A stretch of DNA of 64,000 bases, taken from contig QYAI01000070.1 of NCBI GenBank assembly GCA_003988855.1, forward strand, positions 62,001-126,000. The letters run 5' to 3'. The number at the start of each line of letters is the position of its first letter. The stretch's first letter is position 1. The stretch is from Arachnopeziza araneosa (lineage: Eukaryota; Ascomycota; Leotiomycetes; Helotiales; Arachnopezizaceae). Of the stretch, positions 24,446 to 36,022 are shown piece after piece. The notes beneath the pieces were generated by a model that saw only the letters and a program-made list of their open reading frames with translations, searched no databases and was not told the origin of the DNA. A program made the position numbers and the translations under genes.

Positions 24446-25422
24446 ATGGCGGTAATGAATGGTTACACTTCCACGCCTCACCACCGTCAGAATAGACGTC
24501 GAGAGCGTCCTGGCTCTAGAACCCGTCGAACCATCAATCGCAAAGCAAGCATCCAGTATGACTGCACTGAAGGATTGCTAGATGCTCGCGATCTGAGCGT
24601 GCCACTGCCATCTGATCGAACCCGTCCTTCTCCACTTCTCCGTCAGAACTTCGACAAGAGTTGGCAACGATGGAAGGCTAGGCAAGCAGAAGAGCAGGCA
24701 CTTGCTGAGATGGATAAGATGCAGTCGGAGCAGGATCAGCTGACCCTTTTTGGAGGAGATGTCGACGATGACGTGAGTCTCATACCCGATATTATGATGA
24801 TAAATGTGGTCCTTCGACTCTTCGGAGACATCGACTACATTGACCCTTGAACGATATCCCTCCACTCATGTTTTCTTTCTCTGGCGTTGGCGTTGGGAGG
24901 CAAAATATGCTTACGGATCCTCGCCAGGAGTTATATCGCATGGGACTTCTTTACAATGACGGAGACGAGGGTGCACAAACCTCAGAGTCAAATATTGTTT
25001 CGTGTGATTTACCTACCGAGCAATCCGTTCCATTGTTCGTTTTCCGACAAGGCAAGCCTCGACGTTCTCGACGGCGTATGACTTTGGGATCTCTTCCGCT
25101 CTATCTCTCATTCGCCGGGCTGAGCGATGATGCTGATATCGCTCGACTCCTCTCCTCTCCCATTTCAAATAATCCAGCGATTCAACATCGCATCACCGTT
25201 CGATCACCCCCAACTATAATGGATATCCCACAGTCATTACCGCCTACCCCGGCGTTGGCGTTTGTACCTGAACCAGCACCTATTACCGATGATGATACCA
25301 TTTCCTTGCCTCTCGATTCACATTCTGCGGACTGGACGCTGGTCACCACGCCACACTCAGATTCAGATAACTCGACTCCCTTCTCTGAACCAGAGACCTG
25401 GGTCCTGATCGACGACTCGTAG
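24446..25422 (+). CDS. Unrecognised acidic fungal protein
   Basis: My best model has exons 24446-24772 and 24928-25422 (273 residues), using a GTGAGT donor and a CGCCAG acceptor preceded by CTTAC, both in phase 0. The N-terminus is arginine-rich (HHRQNRRRERPGSRTRRTINR), followed by a helical WQRWKARQAEEQALAEMDKM segment. The second exon is acidic and proline-rich and ends WVLIDDS. I recognise no domain. If the intron is not removed, translation continues to a stop at 24850 and gives a 134-residue product ending LFGDIDYIDP, which also looks protein-like, so the exon structure is uncertain. There is no signal peptide or membrane segment. Confidence 0.55.
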
Positions 25423-26957
25423 CAGATCCCCATCATTGAGGTCAACTCTGCGAACCGCTGGTAGTGTCCCTGCCATGCGAGAGGAGCAATGATTGGGGAT
25501 TGGTCCTCATACAAATCAGCCTTTGGTCTCTGGGGAGATGCATCTCCAAAAGGGGAGACCAGAAAAAAAAAAGGCGCGAAGAGAGAATATAGAAGGAAAG
25601 CAGCTGTGTGCTCACGATGAGATCGTTTGAGCTCGCTGTGGAAGAGGAAGAACAAGAGAGCAGAATCACTGGAGAGGAGAGCGGGTTCTGAGGAAAGTGT
25701 GCAGTGTGAACCAGTGCCAGCTCTATTATTGATAGTTTTGAATATAATTTGGATACAACATTTGACTTGGGCTCATTGTGCATTTCATGTGATTGAACTT
25801 GAAGCCCAACCAAGGATCGCTTGACAACTCATTGTGCATGATAGATGTTTGTCGCATTTACTCGATGAATGAAGGTGTTCGCGAAAGTGCCTCGCCTAAG
25901 AAATGTGGCTGCAGGTAAAGCTTGTCAAGTTGCTGAGGCAACGAAGCTATTCCTCTTGACGCCTTTCTTTTTATGCATCGTGATGATTGGCTGCACCGCG
26001 CGTCCAGAGCAGAGCAGAGCAGAGCAGAGAGCTCCCATTCGAAGAGGCGGGCCGTTCCCCTTTCACCTGGTGGCCAACCCTGTCCCCCGTGTGACCTGAT
26101 GAGGCGTCGTTCGTCTGGCACAGATGAGTCGAAAAGGCTGCAGCAGGTCGTCTTCTGTCATGACCGCATTTCTGCAACGTCTGGCTAATCGTATCATGGC
26201 GCCTCCGCGATTCGCTGTGCCGAGTGGAGTCTGCTGGATTATCACGACCTCTCAAAACAAACAGATTGTATTCTCGAGCCGCATTGGACGAGACGTGTTG
26301 TTTTGATTTGGGTGTCAGAGGGTGATGATTTAGTGGAGATTCCGCTGGGCAAAAAGCAACGAGCGATCTGCTTCCAGTCAATTGACCCGAGTCCCACGGA
26401 GGCATGCTCCCTCTCCGCGTCTCGACGGGCTCAGCGCTTTGTCTGATTGCCCTCTCGTAACAATTAAATTAAATCGCTGAAGAAGATTCGAGAGAATCCT
26501 GAAACCCTTCCCATAATACCCCCAATCTCGAGGTCCTTCCTATCGTGCAGAAGCGAGCTCAGCCCAGGACCGATAGCAACCCGGGAAAAAAAACCTCTCT
26601 CCTCTCCAGCAACCCCATCAACAATAACCGGCACAACGAGCATCACCCTCGACGACAATTCACGATACATCCGCGTTCCCATTCTTTGGTCGTAGAGGAG
26701 TTTGGCGTTGCGCATTGTCCAGCAAGCGTGTTGATTTTGTCTTTCTTTCATCTGTCGACGTTTGTTTATTGACATGCACTAGGCGTCCAACTAGACAGCT
26801 AATAGGTGGCAGCTTTATTCACGACCTCATGACCTATCTACGAACTATTTAGAACCCCAAACGGCGATTCCCGACATCAAATCCCTCTATAGCTGTTCGA
26901 TTATACGCATTCTCGAATTGGCACAACCCGACGCAGCTCAAGTAGTTCTCGCCGAGT
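25423..26957. other. 1.5 kb gap without a supported gene
   Basis: Upstream region of the coiled-coil membrane protein gene. It contains a short A-run at about 25563-25572 and the AGAGC repeat at 26006-26030. Overlapping frames on both strands up to 144 codons lack domains or splicing. Confidence 0.5.
26006..26030. repeat. AGAGC pentanucleotide tandem repeat
   Basis: Five consecutive AGAGC units (the last imperfect) in intergenic DNA. A simple repeat. Confidence 0.85.
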
Positions 26958-29225
26958 ATGAACCCCCCTCCACCACCACCTCCCCATGGGGCGAATCCCA
27001 AGTCCACTTCAGGAGGCCTGCCGCCGGGGAAATATGACATCTTCATAATACCAGAGCACTCTGCCGGATCCGGATTTTTGTACCTGCCATCTTTGAAACC
27101 ACATGTTAATAGCTTCGCCGCGGGCTTTGCATCAGCGCTCATAGTTGTCCTGGTGGGTACTGCAATAGCTCCAGCTGTTCAAGCATGGTGGAACAGTGTA
27201 AAGGGAGCTGGGGGAGCTGGAATGATTCTGTTGATACTGGCGGTCGGGGTGGGAGCTTGGGCTTTAGGACGAATACAAACAGACGGCGGTCCAGGGCCTG
27301 GTGGAGGCGCAGGCGCAAGTCCTAGTGCCGGCGGAGCAACTTCAAATGGCGGTGCTCATCATGGGGCTCAGTCATCTCATTCTAATGGTTACGCTGGTGG
27401 TCCGCCTCCAAACACAGCACCACCTCCTGGAGCAGGGCCAATGCCTGGCTCAGGACCTATGCCTGGCGGGAATGGAGGACCGAAGCCCGGTGCTTGGCAA
27501 CGATCAGAGCCCCCGCCAGGGACTGCTGGAGCTAGTGCAGATGCAGATGATGCTGCTGAAAGTGCTTGGGAAAAAGCTCGAGAAGAGACAAAGAGAAAGG
27601 AAGATGAGAAGAGAACCAGGGAAGCTGAAGCAAAGAGGAAGGCAGAATTAGAGAAGCGCCTACGAGAATTGAGAGAAAGAGAGGCTCGAGAACGAGCAGC
27701 CCGGGAACAGAAACTTCGAGAGGAAGGGGAAAGGGCGGCTCGAGAAAAGATACGAAAAGAGCAAGAAGCCCGAGAAGCCCTTCGGAAGGAAGAAGAAGAA
27801 CGCCAGGCAAGGAGAAAGAGAGACGAAGAAGAACGTCGGAAGGATGAAGAAGAGCGCCAGGCAAGGATAAAGAGAGAGGAAGAAGAGCGTCAGGCAAGGA
27901 TAAAAAGAGAAGAGGAAGAGCGTGAGGTCAAGCGAAAGAAAGACGAGGAAGAACGTGAGGCGAAGAAGAAGGAAGACGAAGCTCGTCTAAAGAGACTGAA
28001 GGATGAAGCAGACAGACTGAGAAGACGGAGAGAATATGAAGAACGTGAAAAGAAAAGGAAAGAGGAGGCTGCCAAAAAGGCTGATGCAGCTAAAGCAGCT
28101 GAAGCTATCAAAAAGGCGGATGATGAAAAACCAAAGACAAGTGCCTATGCCTTTTCCGCAGTGGGCGAGAAGACAAGTTTATGGCCCAAAGGAAGGCCCC
28201 CATCACCTACCAAAGCCGCTCCTCCTCCGGTCAATCGACCTCCAGTTACACCCACACCTACACCCCCTTCTCCAACCAAGCGACCTCCAGCTCCGACTGC
28301 AAAAACCTACCAAGGCACCGACGACGATGCTCATTCCTATCGACCCTACGATCGACCGAAAAAACCTCTTCACAAAAAATCCTTATCCTCCATCCACTCA
28401 GAGTCCTCCTATGCTGCTTCTCAATCTACTTCTAGAACAACTCCCCCACCATCCCATCGAGGCCCGTATAAGACTAAAGATCCCGACAAGATTGTTATCA
28501 AAGCTGTGTATGCTTTCAACAACGCATTCTTGCGGACGCCAACCTCTCAACTGGTCTCAGGAGTAGGCTCAGTTACAGATGGATTGATCCTCCGAATTAC
28601 AACCGAAGGTTTATTTATTGATGATGATGTCCGTGGCGTCCCACAACGAGAATGGGACGTCAAAGCATGGACTATGAAACTCGTAGAGGTATGGTGTCCC
28701 TCCTTCCGTCAGGGCCCCGCTGGCGTTTCTGCATCCGCGCGCGTTGCTTCCGATAGAAATAAAAATCCTGCTTCATTGCGTCGGCTTTGGGGCCTGGACA
28801 AAGACAAGCCCCAAACTTCCGAAGAGACCGATGCCTTGCTTGTTCAGATGTTGGCTCTTTGTAAGAATAATTGTCGTGTTGCGAGTTCCTATGCGTCTTC
28901 TGCATATAGCGAGAGTTCCTATGATAGTCGTTCGAGTTACACGTCTGCGTCTGATTCTGCTTATGGTTCATCGGCTGGAACTAACGATCGTGGCGGACAG
29001 ACGGGCGAGAATAAACTAGCGAAGCTACATGTGTTGAGGGCCAGTATAAGGGACCAGGAAGGCAAGAAGTATGTGTTTATTATTGAAGAGGAAGAGAGCT
29101 GGAAGGTTGCTGTGGGTCTACAACGACTAAGAAAAGGTACTCAGGTTCGTGCGTTGGGTGTCAGTGGCATGAGCAGCAGTGATGCAAAGGGGACGTTGGA
29201 AAATCTGGGATGGATTCAGACTTGA
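26958..29225 (+). CDS. Membrane-anchored, charged coiled-coil protein
   Basis: An intronless frame of 755 residues. Order of regions: polyproline N-terminus (NPPPPPPPH); two hydrophobic segments at about 52-78 and 85-107 (ASALIVVLVGTAIAPAVQAWW; GMILLILAVGVGAWALG), probably a hairpin anchor; a glycine/proline-rich linker; a very long Arg/Glu/Lys coiled coil at about 195-385 with repeated EEERQARIKREEEE units; a proline/threonine-rich linker; and a C-terminal globular domain from about 500 (KIVIKAVYAFNNAFLRTPTS, DGLILRITTEGLFIDDD, PQREWDVKAWTMKLVEVW, YVFIIEEEESWKVAVGLQRL). I recognise the architecture from other filamentous ascomycetes but know no function. A role as a membrane-tethered scaffold is inference only. 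Confidence 0.8.
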   Translation: MNPPPPPPPHGANPKSTSGGLPPGKYDIFIIPEHSAGSGFLYLPSLKPHVNSFAAGFASALIVVLVGTAIAPAVQAWWNSVKGAGGAGMILLILAVGVGAWALGRIQTDGGPGPGGGAGASPSAGGATSNGGAHHGAQSSHSNGYAGGPPPNTAPPPGAGPMPGSGPMPGGNGGPKPGAWQRSEPPPGTAGASADADDAAESAWEKAREETKRKEDEKRTREAEAKRKAELEKRLRELREREARERAAREQKLREEGERAAREKIRKEQEAREALRKEEEERQARRKRDEEERRKDEEERQARIKREEEERQARIKREEEEREVKRKKDEEEREAKKKEDEARLKRLKDEADRLRRRREYEEREKKRKEEAAKKADAAKAAEAIKKADDEKPKTSAYAFSAVGEKTSLWPKGRPPSPTKAAPPPVNRPPVTPTPTPPSPTKRPPAPTAKTYQGTDDDAHSYRPYDRPKKPLHKKSLSSIHSESSYAASQSTSRTTPPPSHRGPYKTKDPDKIVIKAVYAFNNAFLRTPTSQLVSGVGSVTDGLILRITTEGLFIDDDVRGVPQREWDVKAWTMKLVEVWCPSFRQGPAGVSASARVASDRNKNPASLRRLWGLDKDKPQTSEETDALLVQMLALCKNNCRVASSYASSAYSESSYDSRSSYTSASDSAYGSSAGTNDRGGQTGENKLAKLHVLRASIRDQEGKKYVFIIEEEESWKVAVGLQRLRKGTQVRALGVSGMSSSDAKGTLENLGWIQT

Positions 29226-29762
29226 GACTCAAAGCTTTGAAGAGTTATGGAGAATTTGGGGGTTGTCAGGGAGGCTGTTTCTGTTCCTGGAATGTGGATT
29301 GCAGTTGAGCGAATGAGCGAAGGCATTTACATCATAAGCGACGGAGTTTGTTGGGAGCATCTGAGCCCGTCGTGGGATGCTTGATTAGATAAGGGGTTCA
29401 TACCATACGTATACTGAGATGAGAAGGAAAAAGTTATGGACATAGTAATGGATGAAAAATGTTTGGTATCTTTTATGTTTTGTTCTGCGGACGTGGGGTT
29501 TTATTGTAGTCCATTGACGGATCCTACAGAGGTTTACTGCTAACAATTGAAGCTTAGTGACGTAGTTGGCAATGAATCACTCAATGATGACTACAGGTGT
29601 TGAATACCGGATTATTGTATTATGATTAACCAGGTTGTATCTGGATTCTACTCTCCACTGTTTTACACCACCAAACCAAGGCTATATCATCCATGCATGC
29701 CACAACCGACTTGTCAGGAAGAAGGTTCCCGAACCCGCCGTATATACAGCCAATGCCTCCAT
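29226..29762. other. Convergent intergenic region
   Basis: About 540 nt of 3' flank for the coiled-coil gene (plus) and the secreted-protein gene (minus). No feature is supported. Confidence 0.6.
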
Positions 29763-30456
29763 CTAGTTTGAGATGGCATTAACCACAGCTTTCAACGGGC
29801 CGGGCAAAGTGCATTCCAAGCCAGCTGGGTCCTCGCACACAAGGCTGACGTTAAGAGTAGCAAAATACTCGACGTAGTTGTAAGGTGGTGGGTAATGACT
29901 ACACGTGGCTGTTAGAAGATGGTGCTTTGGAAGGTGAAGATAGCAGGGCACCTACACTGGGTCAGAGAACTCGTGGGCCAGTTCGACGGAGAAGCTCTTG
30001 GGTGAGGTGTAGGAGGTGAATTTCCAGATGAAGAACTCGGTGCCGTTATTGACGGTGGTACATTGAGCGTAGTCCAAGGGAGCGCCGGCGTTGGTACCGT
30101 TGGTTTGGGGCCAGGATTGGGAGCAGGAGGTGCTGGTGTTGGAGTTGAGGTCGGTGAAGATGACTAGGTTCTCATGTTAACATTGTTCCAGATGGTTCCT
30201 GTGGTAGCTTACAGTTGGCTTCAAGGTCCCAGGTTTCCCTAGGCTCGATAGAAGAAGAGATATTGGAGATTATGAAGTCTTTGATGTCGAGGGTTTTGAC
30301 ATTGGCAACTTCGCTCAGAGCAAGCTTGGTTCCGGTGTGACGACGACGAGATATCGGCTTAGATCGAACAGGAATGCGAACAGGGCGAGATGGCATCGCA
30401 GAAGCAAGCATGGCAAAGCTAAGGATGAGGCTGAGGATCTGGGTGAACTGCATCAT
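29763..30456 (-). CDS. Small secreted protein, AA1-like (Alt a 1-type) fold candidate
   Basis: Exons 30456-30213, 30163-29956 and 29898-29763 join to 195 residues. The donors are GTAAGC and GTAGGT. The protein begins with a clear signal peptide (MMQFTQILSLILSFAMLASA). A basic SRRR site about 20 residues later could be cut by a Kex2-type protease. The mature part is beta-strand rich with four cysteines (SCSQSW, AQCTTV, SLVCED, LECTLPG), N-glycosylation sequons (NTS, NGT) and motifs such as FFIWKFTSY and SVELAHEF. Spacing and pattern resemble AA1-like small secreted fungal proteins, some of which act at the host surface, but this is a resemblance, not proof. ATG 30453 or an in-frame upstream ATG at 30606 are alternative starts; the upstream one would hide the signal peptide. 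Confidence 0.72.
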
Positions 30457-31064
30457 GTAAGGATGTGCGGTTGACTTGGTAATGTAGTTAAGATTGAAAA
30501 GCAAATGTAGTGGGAATGGGAATGGGAGTACAAATGACTGTCGAAGTCTAGATGGAAAATTAAGTGAGGCAGTGAATAATGGAAAAAAAAAACTGTTAGG
30601 AGTCAAACGGACACAATAGCAAACGAAATGTGGGAAGCGAGAGGGTGAAGAAGGATGGACCTTTTTCGGGAAGCGTCAAGTCAACAAACAAATCAGGAAA
30701 CGTCTAGTTATAGATGTTGCTCGACAGATGGGAATTGCAGGACCTGGCCCAGCAATTCGAGAATAGGCTGTGGCAAGGAAGATGGGACTGAGGCCAGCGA
30801 TGCATCTTTGTTCGTTCACATCTTCCCTGGCGCGGGTTATTGGGTCCCTGGAGGAGATCAACGCGCTCCCCAATCAATGCTGCGACGAGGCCGCCAATCA
30901 AGGCGATAATCGGCAGCAGAACGACTCGATGATGCTGGGCACCGGCCAAAAACATTTGACTTGAAACGCCGAAGCTCTTTGGGCGACCAGCACCAAGCGC
31001 AAGCGACATGAGAAGTCGTCATGCCAAGGGGAGGGAAGAATAGCGGAGAGAAAAGGGTTGGAGG

Positions 31065-31080
31065 CTCTCTCTCTCTCTCT
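31065..31080. repeat. CT dinucleotide microsatellite
   Basis: Eight CT units in intergenic DNA. Confidence 0.85.
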
Positions 31081-31193
31081 ACTGATATTTGGGGGCTGTG
31101 ATTACACTGTAACAAGCCAGTGTAAGCAGGTCCATTGTCCAAGATTAAGATTGAAGGATGAATAGGCTCCGAGAGGTGAGCTCACTCACTCAG

Positions 31194-31212
31194 GTGGGAG
31201 TGGGAGTGGGAG
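31194..31212. repeat. GTGGGA tandem repeat
   Basis: Three perfect GTGGGA copies in intergenic DNA. A simple repeat. Confidence 0.75.
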
Positions 31213-31370
31213 TTGAGTTTAGGGGTTGCATATATCACCAACTGGCCTCTTCTCGTTGAAGAGAGCAAGACGATAGGCATGTTGCTGAGGATCGACGTCG
31301 GAGGAGGCTATTTTTAGCAGCGCCGTTGGAGGAGCTCAAGCCATGAATGGCGGGGTCGTAGGAGAGAGCA

Positions 31371-31411
31371 GAGGCAGAGAGGCAGAGAGGCGCAGAGAGA
31401 GGCAGAGAGAG
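31371..31411. repeat. Purine-rich GAGGCAGA degenerate tandem repeat
   Basis: Four to five imperfect copies of GAGGCAGA/GAGGCGCAGA in intergenic DNA. Confidence 0.7.
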
Positions 31412-32047
31412 TGACAAGACTTGCTTGGTCCCTCTTCGGCGCCGGCACCGTTTTCTGACTGTATGCCTATATATCGCTAGAAGCTGTCGGTCTGTCGCTG
31501 CACCTCGTCAGCCTGTTTCCCACGTTTCCGCCTTGAAGAGAGGGTGTGCCAGTTACACACCAGCTTCCCACCGTGTCCCAATCCCCAAGGTTGGTGCGGA
31601 TGATACAGGACAATGCTGCTCGGGGCTGAGATGATGCCGCATTCTGCGTGCCTCTGCTGAAACCCCGACGTCTTGTTGCCGCAGTGCTTGCAGCTTTGGA
31701 CGAATCCACTCCCCAATCATTCCCTGCAGCTCATCGTCTCACAGCCTTCCTCCAACCCGCCAGTGGGCTCCAAGATTACTATTATTATCTCCTCAGGACA
31801 AAGCAGCCGCCGATTCTGCTCGCTCGTCCCATCTAGCCGCACTGCAGAACCGAATTGTTTTGAAGAGAGAGAAAAAAGATCTCCAGGGTCTCTCCAAAGT
31901 CAGCCCGTCCTGTCGGTTTCGCTGCTGCGCTGAGGGGTCCAGTAGCCTGCTGCCCGCTGGCTGTGCATTTCTCCAGCAGCAGCGCTCAAACCCCAAGAAA
32001 ACCCCCTATTCCATCGTGAGCTCCGGCCACGATACTGAAGGACACAA

Positions 32048-34566
32048 ATGCCCTTCGGAATCCACAAGCATACCAATCGTTCAAAGCAGGCGTTGAACGA
32101 TCCGATACAGGGGGATAGTTCCAGCGGTCCATCACGCTCAGATTCCTCTCGCGAGGACTTTGACGAGACCCCATCTCAAGTCTACACAACTCCTCGTCCC
32201 CAATCTTATGCCCAAAGTCCTGTACCAGCAGCACACGACCTTCTTCTGCAACAACAGAAACCCGTCGACTCCCCTTCCCGCTCACAGTCGACTCGATACC
32301 CTGGTCCCTACCAACAGCAAGCGTTGCAACCCCACCCGAGCGGCTCTGCGGTTGACCTAGGTCTCGACGCTCGCTATCAGCAGCAAGGAGGACAGTACAC
32401 ACTGCAGCCTCCTGCTCCTGAGCCTGCAAAGAAGAGCAAAAGCTTTTTTGACCGCATGCGATCGGGGTCTGGTCGCTCAGAGCCGAAACCACCGCCTCCC
32501 AGTCAGGCATCGTATAACAACACCGCGGGGTTGGCTCGCAGACCCTCCAAGAAAGAGACGGCGCCTGCTATCCGCACAGGTCCGCAAAGGAATTCCGTAG
32601 AGGGTCACAGGCTTGATTGGCAGCCAACTCAAGATTCGAGGGCGTTACTACCATCCCCGCACGAGCTTCAGAACGACGATAGCGAACTCGATCCGTATCT
32701 GATCAGGGAAGACGAGCTGGAAGACCCTCGTAGTATCAGCGAACACATTCAGCATCCTACCATTCGAGCCGTGCAAGACAGCTCAGAAGCTCCTCTCTAC
32801 CCTGCGACTGACGAGCAACGCCAACAGTTTGAAGCCCAACAACAACAGTTGCGTGAGCAATCACAGCAGCAGCACATCGACTCCCAGCAATATTACCACT
32901 CCCAGCAACAGGTTCAACCACAACCGCACTTGAATATCTCGCGGTCTTCTCTAGTCACGAGTGAATCATATTCTCACCAGAATCCGGAAACCGTCTCACA
33001 ACTGTCATTTGAATCACCAATAAACCAGCAAGACGAACAACGTCCTGTTTCTGGGCAATCCAACAGCCAATCTCCCACGAGCTTTTCAACACCGCGACAA
33101 ATAGGGTTCCCTAACCGCACATCTTCAATCCCCATACAACAAGAGATTCCACCGCCTCAACCCCAATCCCAATACGACTCAATGCCTCCTCCACCCGGCG
33201 GAAACGCCGCTGGCCGTAGGACTGCAGAACCAAAACCCACAAGTTCACAGGGACAGGGACAACAAGAGTCTAGGGACGGCCCCCCACCAAATTATAGTAG
33301 AGGTCAGTTTGCGAATAACCAACCTACAGCACCAGGGTTGAGTCCACTTCCACCAGCAGGTGGTGCTCCAGCCCAAACCTACAGAGGCGGCCCACCACAG
33401 AGAGAACAGTACAATCCACAGGGTGAACAAGGCCGCAGTACACCACCTCCACCTGTACCAGGCGCGCAAGATAACAATGATAATTATAAAGAGCTTTGTA
33501 AGCGACTATCGTATCTGGTAAATAAACATGCATTAACTATGTTCTAGTAACCAAGTACAAAAAAGTCAAGGGGCTGTACTTTGAAAAAACGGCTCAGGTA
33601 GAACAGTTACAAAATACTCTCGCCAACCAACGACTTTCCCAATCCCGAACCTCGCTAGATGATAGCGAATATATGACTCGATTCCAGCGATTAGAAGGTG
33701 CTATTACTAACCTAGCATTTAATATCCGAAAAGATTGGCGAATCATCCCGGCATGGTTGACACAGTGGGTCAATCAAGATGCCTTGAAGATTGGAAAGCA
33801 AGAGATGACAGCTGTGGGTCGAGCTTGTATAACCAAGTTTGTTGTAGACGAGATCTTCAACCGCACCTTCCACCCCGGACTTGAAGGAGAACTGAGTTCA
33901 CATCTCAAGTCAATTGAGAAAAACATTAGATTCTTTTCACCCGCGCTCAACAATCAAGAAGAGTCAGAGGCCCTCACTGCGAAGGTTGTTCAATGGCGTT
34001 TAGCAACCCTAGAAGGACTGAAAGATGTTCTCATGTCACCTGAGAGTGACGGATACAAGAAGCAATTCGCTCAAGTGGCAACCACAAATTTGACAGCAAG
34101 CCTCATCAATTTTCTGCAAGAACCAGTTCCACCTGGTCTCGAAGACAGCGCGCACATGATTGTGGAATTAGCTGTGAACATTGCTTGCAACTTGCCGCTC
34201 GAAAGCAGAGACATCTCGATAGTTCACCCCATGCCGGGCGATATGCTTCAACCCGTGATCATGAAGATCGAGAATCCCATTGCTGCGTTGGAGAACCCCG
34301 GCTTTGACACTGACGATGCCGAGAGCACCAATAGTGGAGATAAGGATAGTGAGAAGGAGGACAAAGATGGAAAGTCCAGGAAGGGTGAGAAGAAAGCGGG
34401 GATGCTACAAAGCATGGTGGGTGGTAATGGCAGGAAAGGTGAAGGTGGAGAGAAGAGGATAAGTGCCGAGGATGGAGCTCAAAAGGTGCGCTTCGCAGGC
34501 TTTGTGGGAGTAGAAGTCAGAGGGAGACAGGTGCTCGTTAAGGCACCTATCTGGCCTATCAGTTGA
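32048..34566 (+). CDS. Q/P-rich conserved filamentous-fungal protein of unknown function
   Basis: Exons 32048-33497 and 33548-34566 encode 822 residues. The join (GAGCTTT|GTAAGC to TTCTAG|TAACC) restores KELLTKYKKVKGLYFEKTAQ, a good coiled-coil start, so the intron is well supported. The N-terminal 480 residues are disordered and rich in Gln, Pro and Ser. The conserved part is C-terminal: a short coiled coil, then an all-helical domain (MTRFQRLEGAITNLAFNIRK, IPAWLTQW, GRACITKFVVDEIFNRTFHP) reaching to about residue 720, followed by a charged Lys/Glu/Asp tail. No catalytic motif, membrane segment or signal peptide is seen. It looks like a cytoplasmic adaptor, but that is inference. Confidence 0.78.
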
Positions 34567-36022
34567 GAGAGATATGCATTTTTGGCTTGCAAGCGTCGGG
34601 ATACATTGGGTCGGATAGGAGTGGTTGGGCAGGAAAGAAAGGGACTGGTCAGTGTGTTGATGTTGATATGAGGTTACGATTCTAAAGATACCATTTTGCG
34701 TGGTAGTAAGTAAAGTTATCTGCATACTCAAAATTCTACGAGTTTAGTCGATAGTGGTTCAATCTCTGTGTAGCACGTCTCGTTCTCCTATCTTGGTCAT
34801 ATGCTCAACCACCTTCCTTGACCAAAAGGAACGCGTCCAATTTACTTATCTGTCTATATTTCAAGGGAATGGACTGTACCTCCTGGACCACAACATGCAA
34901 CAAGGAGCCCGGAGAGTTCATACTTGGCGCTATCAAGATATGAATTCAAATGCAAGGACTAAAGTCGCGTATGCCACGAATGGGGCGCGCGTTTTTGGTG
35001 GATAGTATGAAGGAAACAATCAAAGATATATGATACTCGAAGCTCCAAATCAATAATATCTTGTGGACAATGCAGCGTAAACAGCGCTTGGAGACTCTGC
35101 TACACTTTGGAGTCCACGCTGTTGGCGTTGTTATGATGTAGCAAGATCTCCTTTTCCACTCTACGCGTCTCGACAGCCAATAGTTTGACAACGCCAGCAC
35201 CCCTGACACGGCACCAGCCCCCTCGGAAGCTCTCCCATTGGCCTCAGCTGCAAAACAAAGCCTGGACTGGGGAAGGTGACTGAAACGCTTATTCCCCTTC
35301 TGGGCGATTGTTTTGATGGGCCCAGCATTGACCACGGCCCTTGAGATGGGGAGAGTCGCGATGTTTTGGAGTTGAGGAACGCGACTTGCGGTCTGCTTGC
35401 TGGCCTCTCGACGACGCACTATAGTGGGGATCGTTATTCCAACGTCGTTTGGAGGTCAGGTCTGAATCCCTTCTTACTTTTCAATCTAACTTTCACCTTT
35501 GAACGACCTGCTCTGTTGCCTCTCGAGTTCACAGTTCCAAGTGAATTGACGTGAATCACCGTGAACTTCTTACGCGGGAGCGCTTATCGCCTAGCCTGCT
35601 CTAGCGCCCCAGTCTATTCTTCTCCCCTTAGATTTAACGAACGCTGCACGAACCGGCTCTCACCACAACACACCCACGAGCCCACCTAGAGCGATCAAAT
35701 ACCTATACTTATGGAGGAGGATCTTTGTCGATAATCTTACTGCCAGAAATGCAAGCTTGAGGATCTGTGGGAGAGTCACAACAGCCCCGAACGGAGTGTT
35801 GACAAGCGATAAAGGTGGCAGGGCAACAAACGGTTCAATCAATCTACTACCAGGAGCGAAATCATACCGAAGTACACAACAGTGAATCACCAATTCCGAG
35901 TTGCGGTCGACACCGTTCTATTCGTCCATTCTTTTGTTTCACAGCTAGATCTCCAGCAGATTGGTCTGGATTGAGGGCGAACATCACAAGCTTAGGAACT
36001 CCTCCCACCTCTAACATTCACC
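34567..36022. other. 1.5 kb intergenic region upstream of Cdh1
   Basis: Contains the 3' flank of the preceding gene and the presumed CDH1 promoter. Short overlapping frames on both strands have no support. Confidence 0.5.

Larger units (their letters stand above)
30457..32047. other. 1.6 kb divergent intergenic region with simple repeats
   Basis: Upstream DNA shared by the secreted-protein gene (minus) and the Q/P-rich gene (plus). It holds a CT dinucleotide run (31065-31080), GTGGGA copies (31194-31212) and GAGGCAGA-type copies (31371-31411). The frames seen have no domain. Confidence 0.5.

Noticed and set aside
25971..26405. 144-codon minus-strand frame
   Set aside because: Runs through the AGAGC repeat and low-complexity intergenic DNA. 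No family resemblance.
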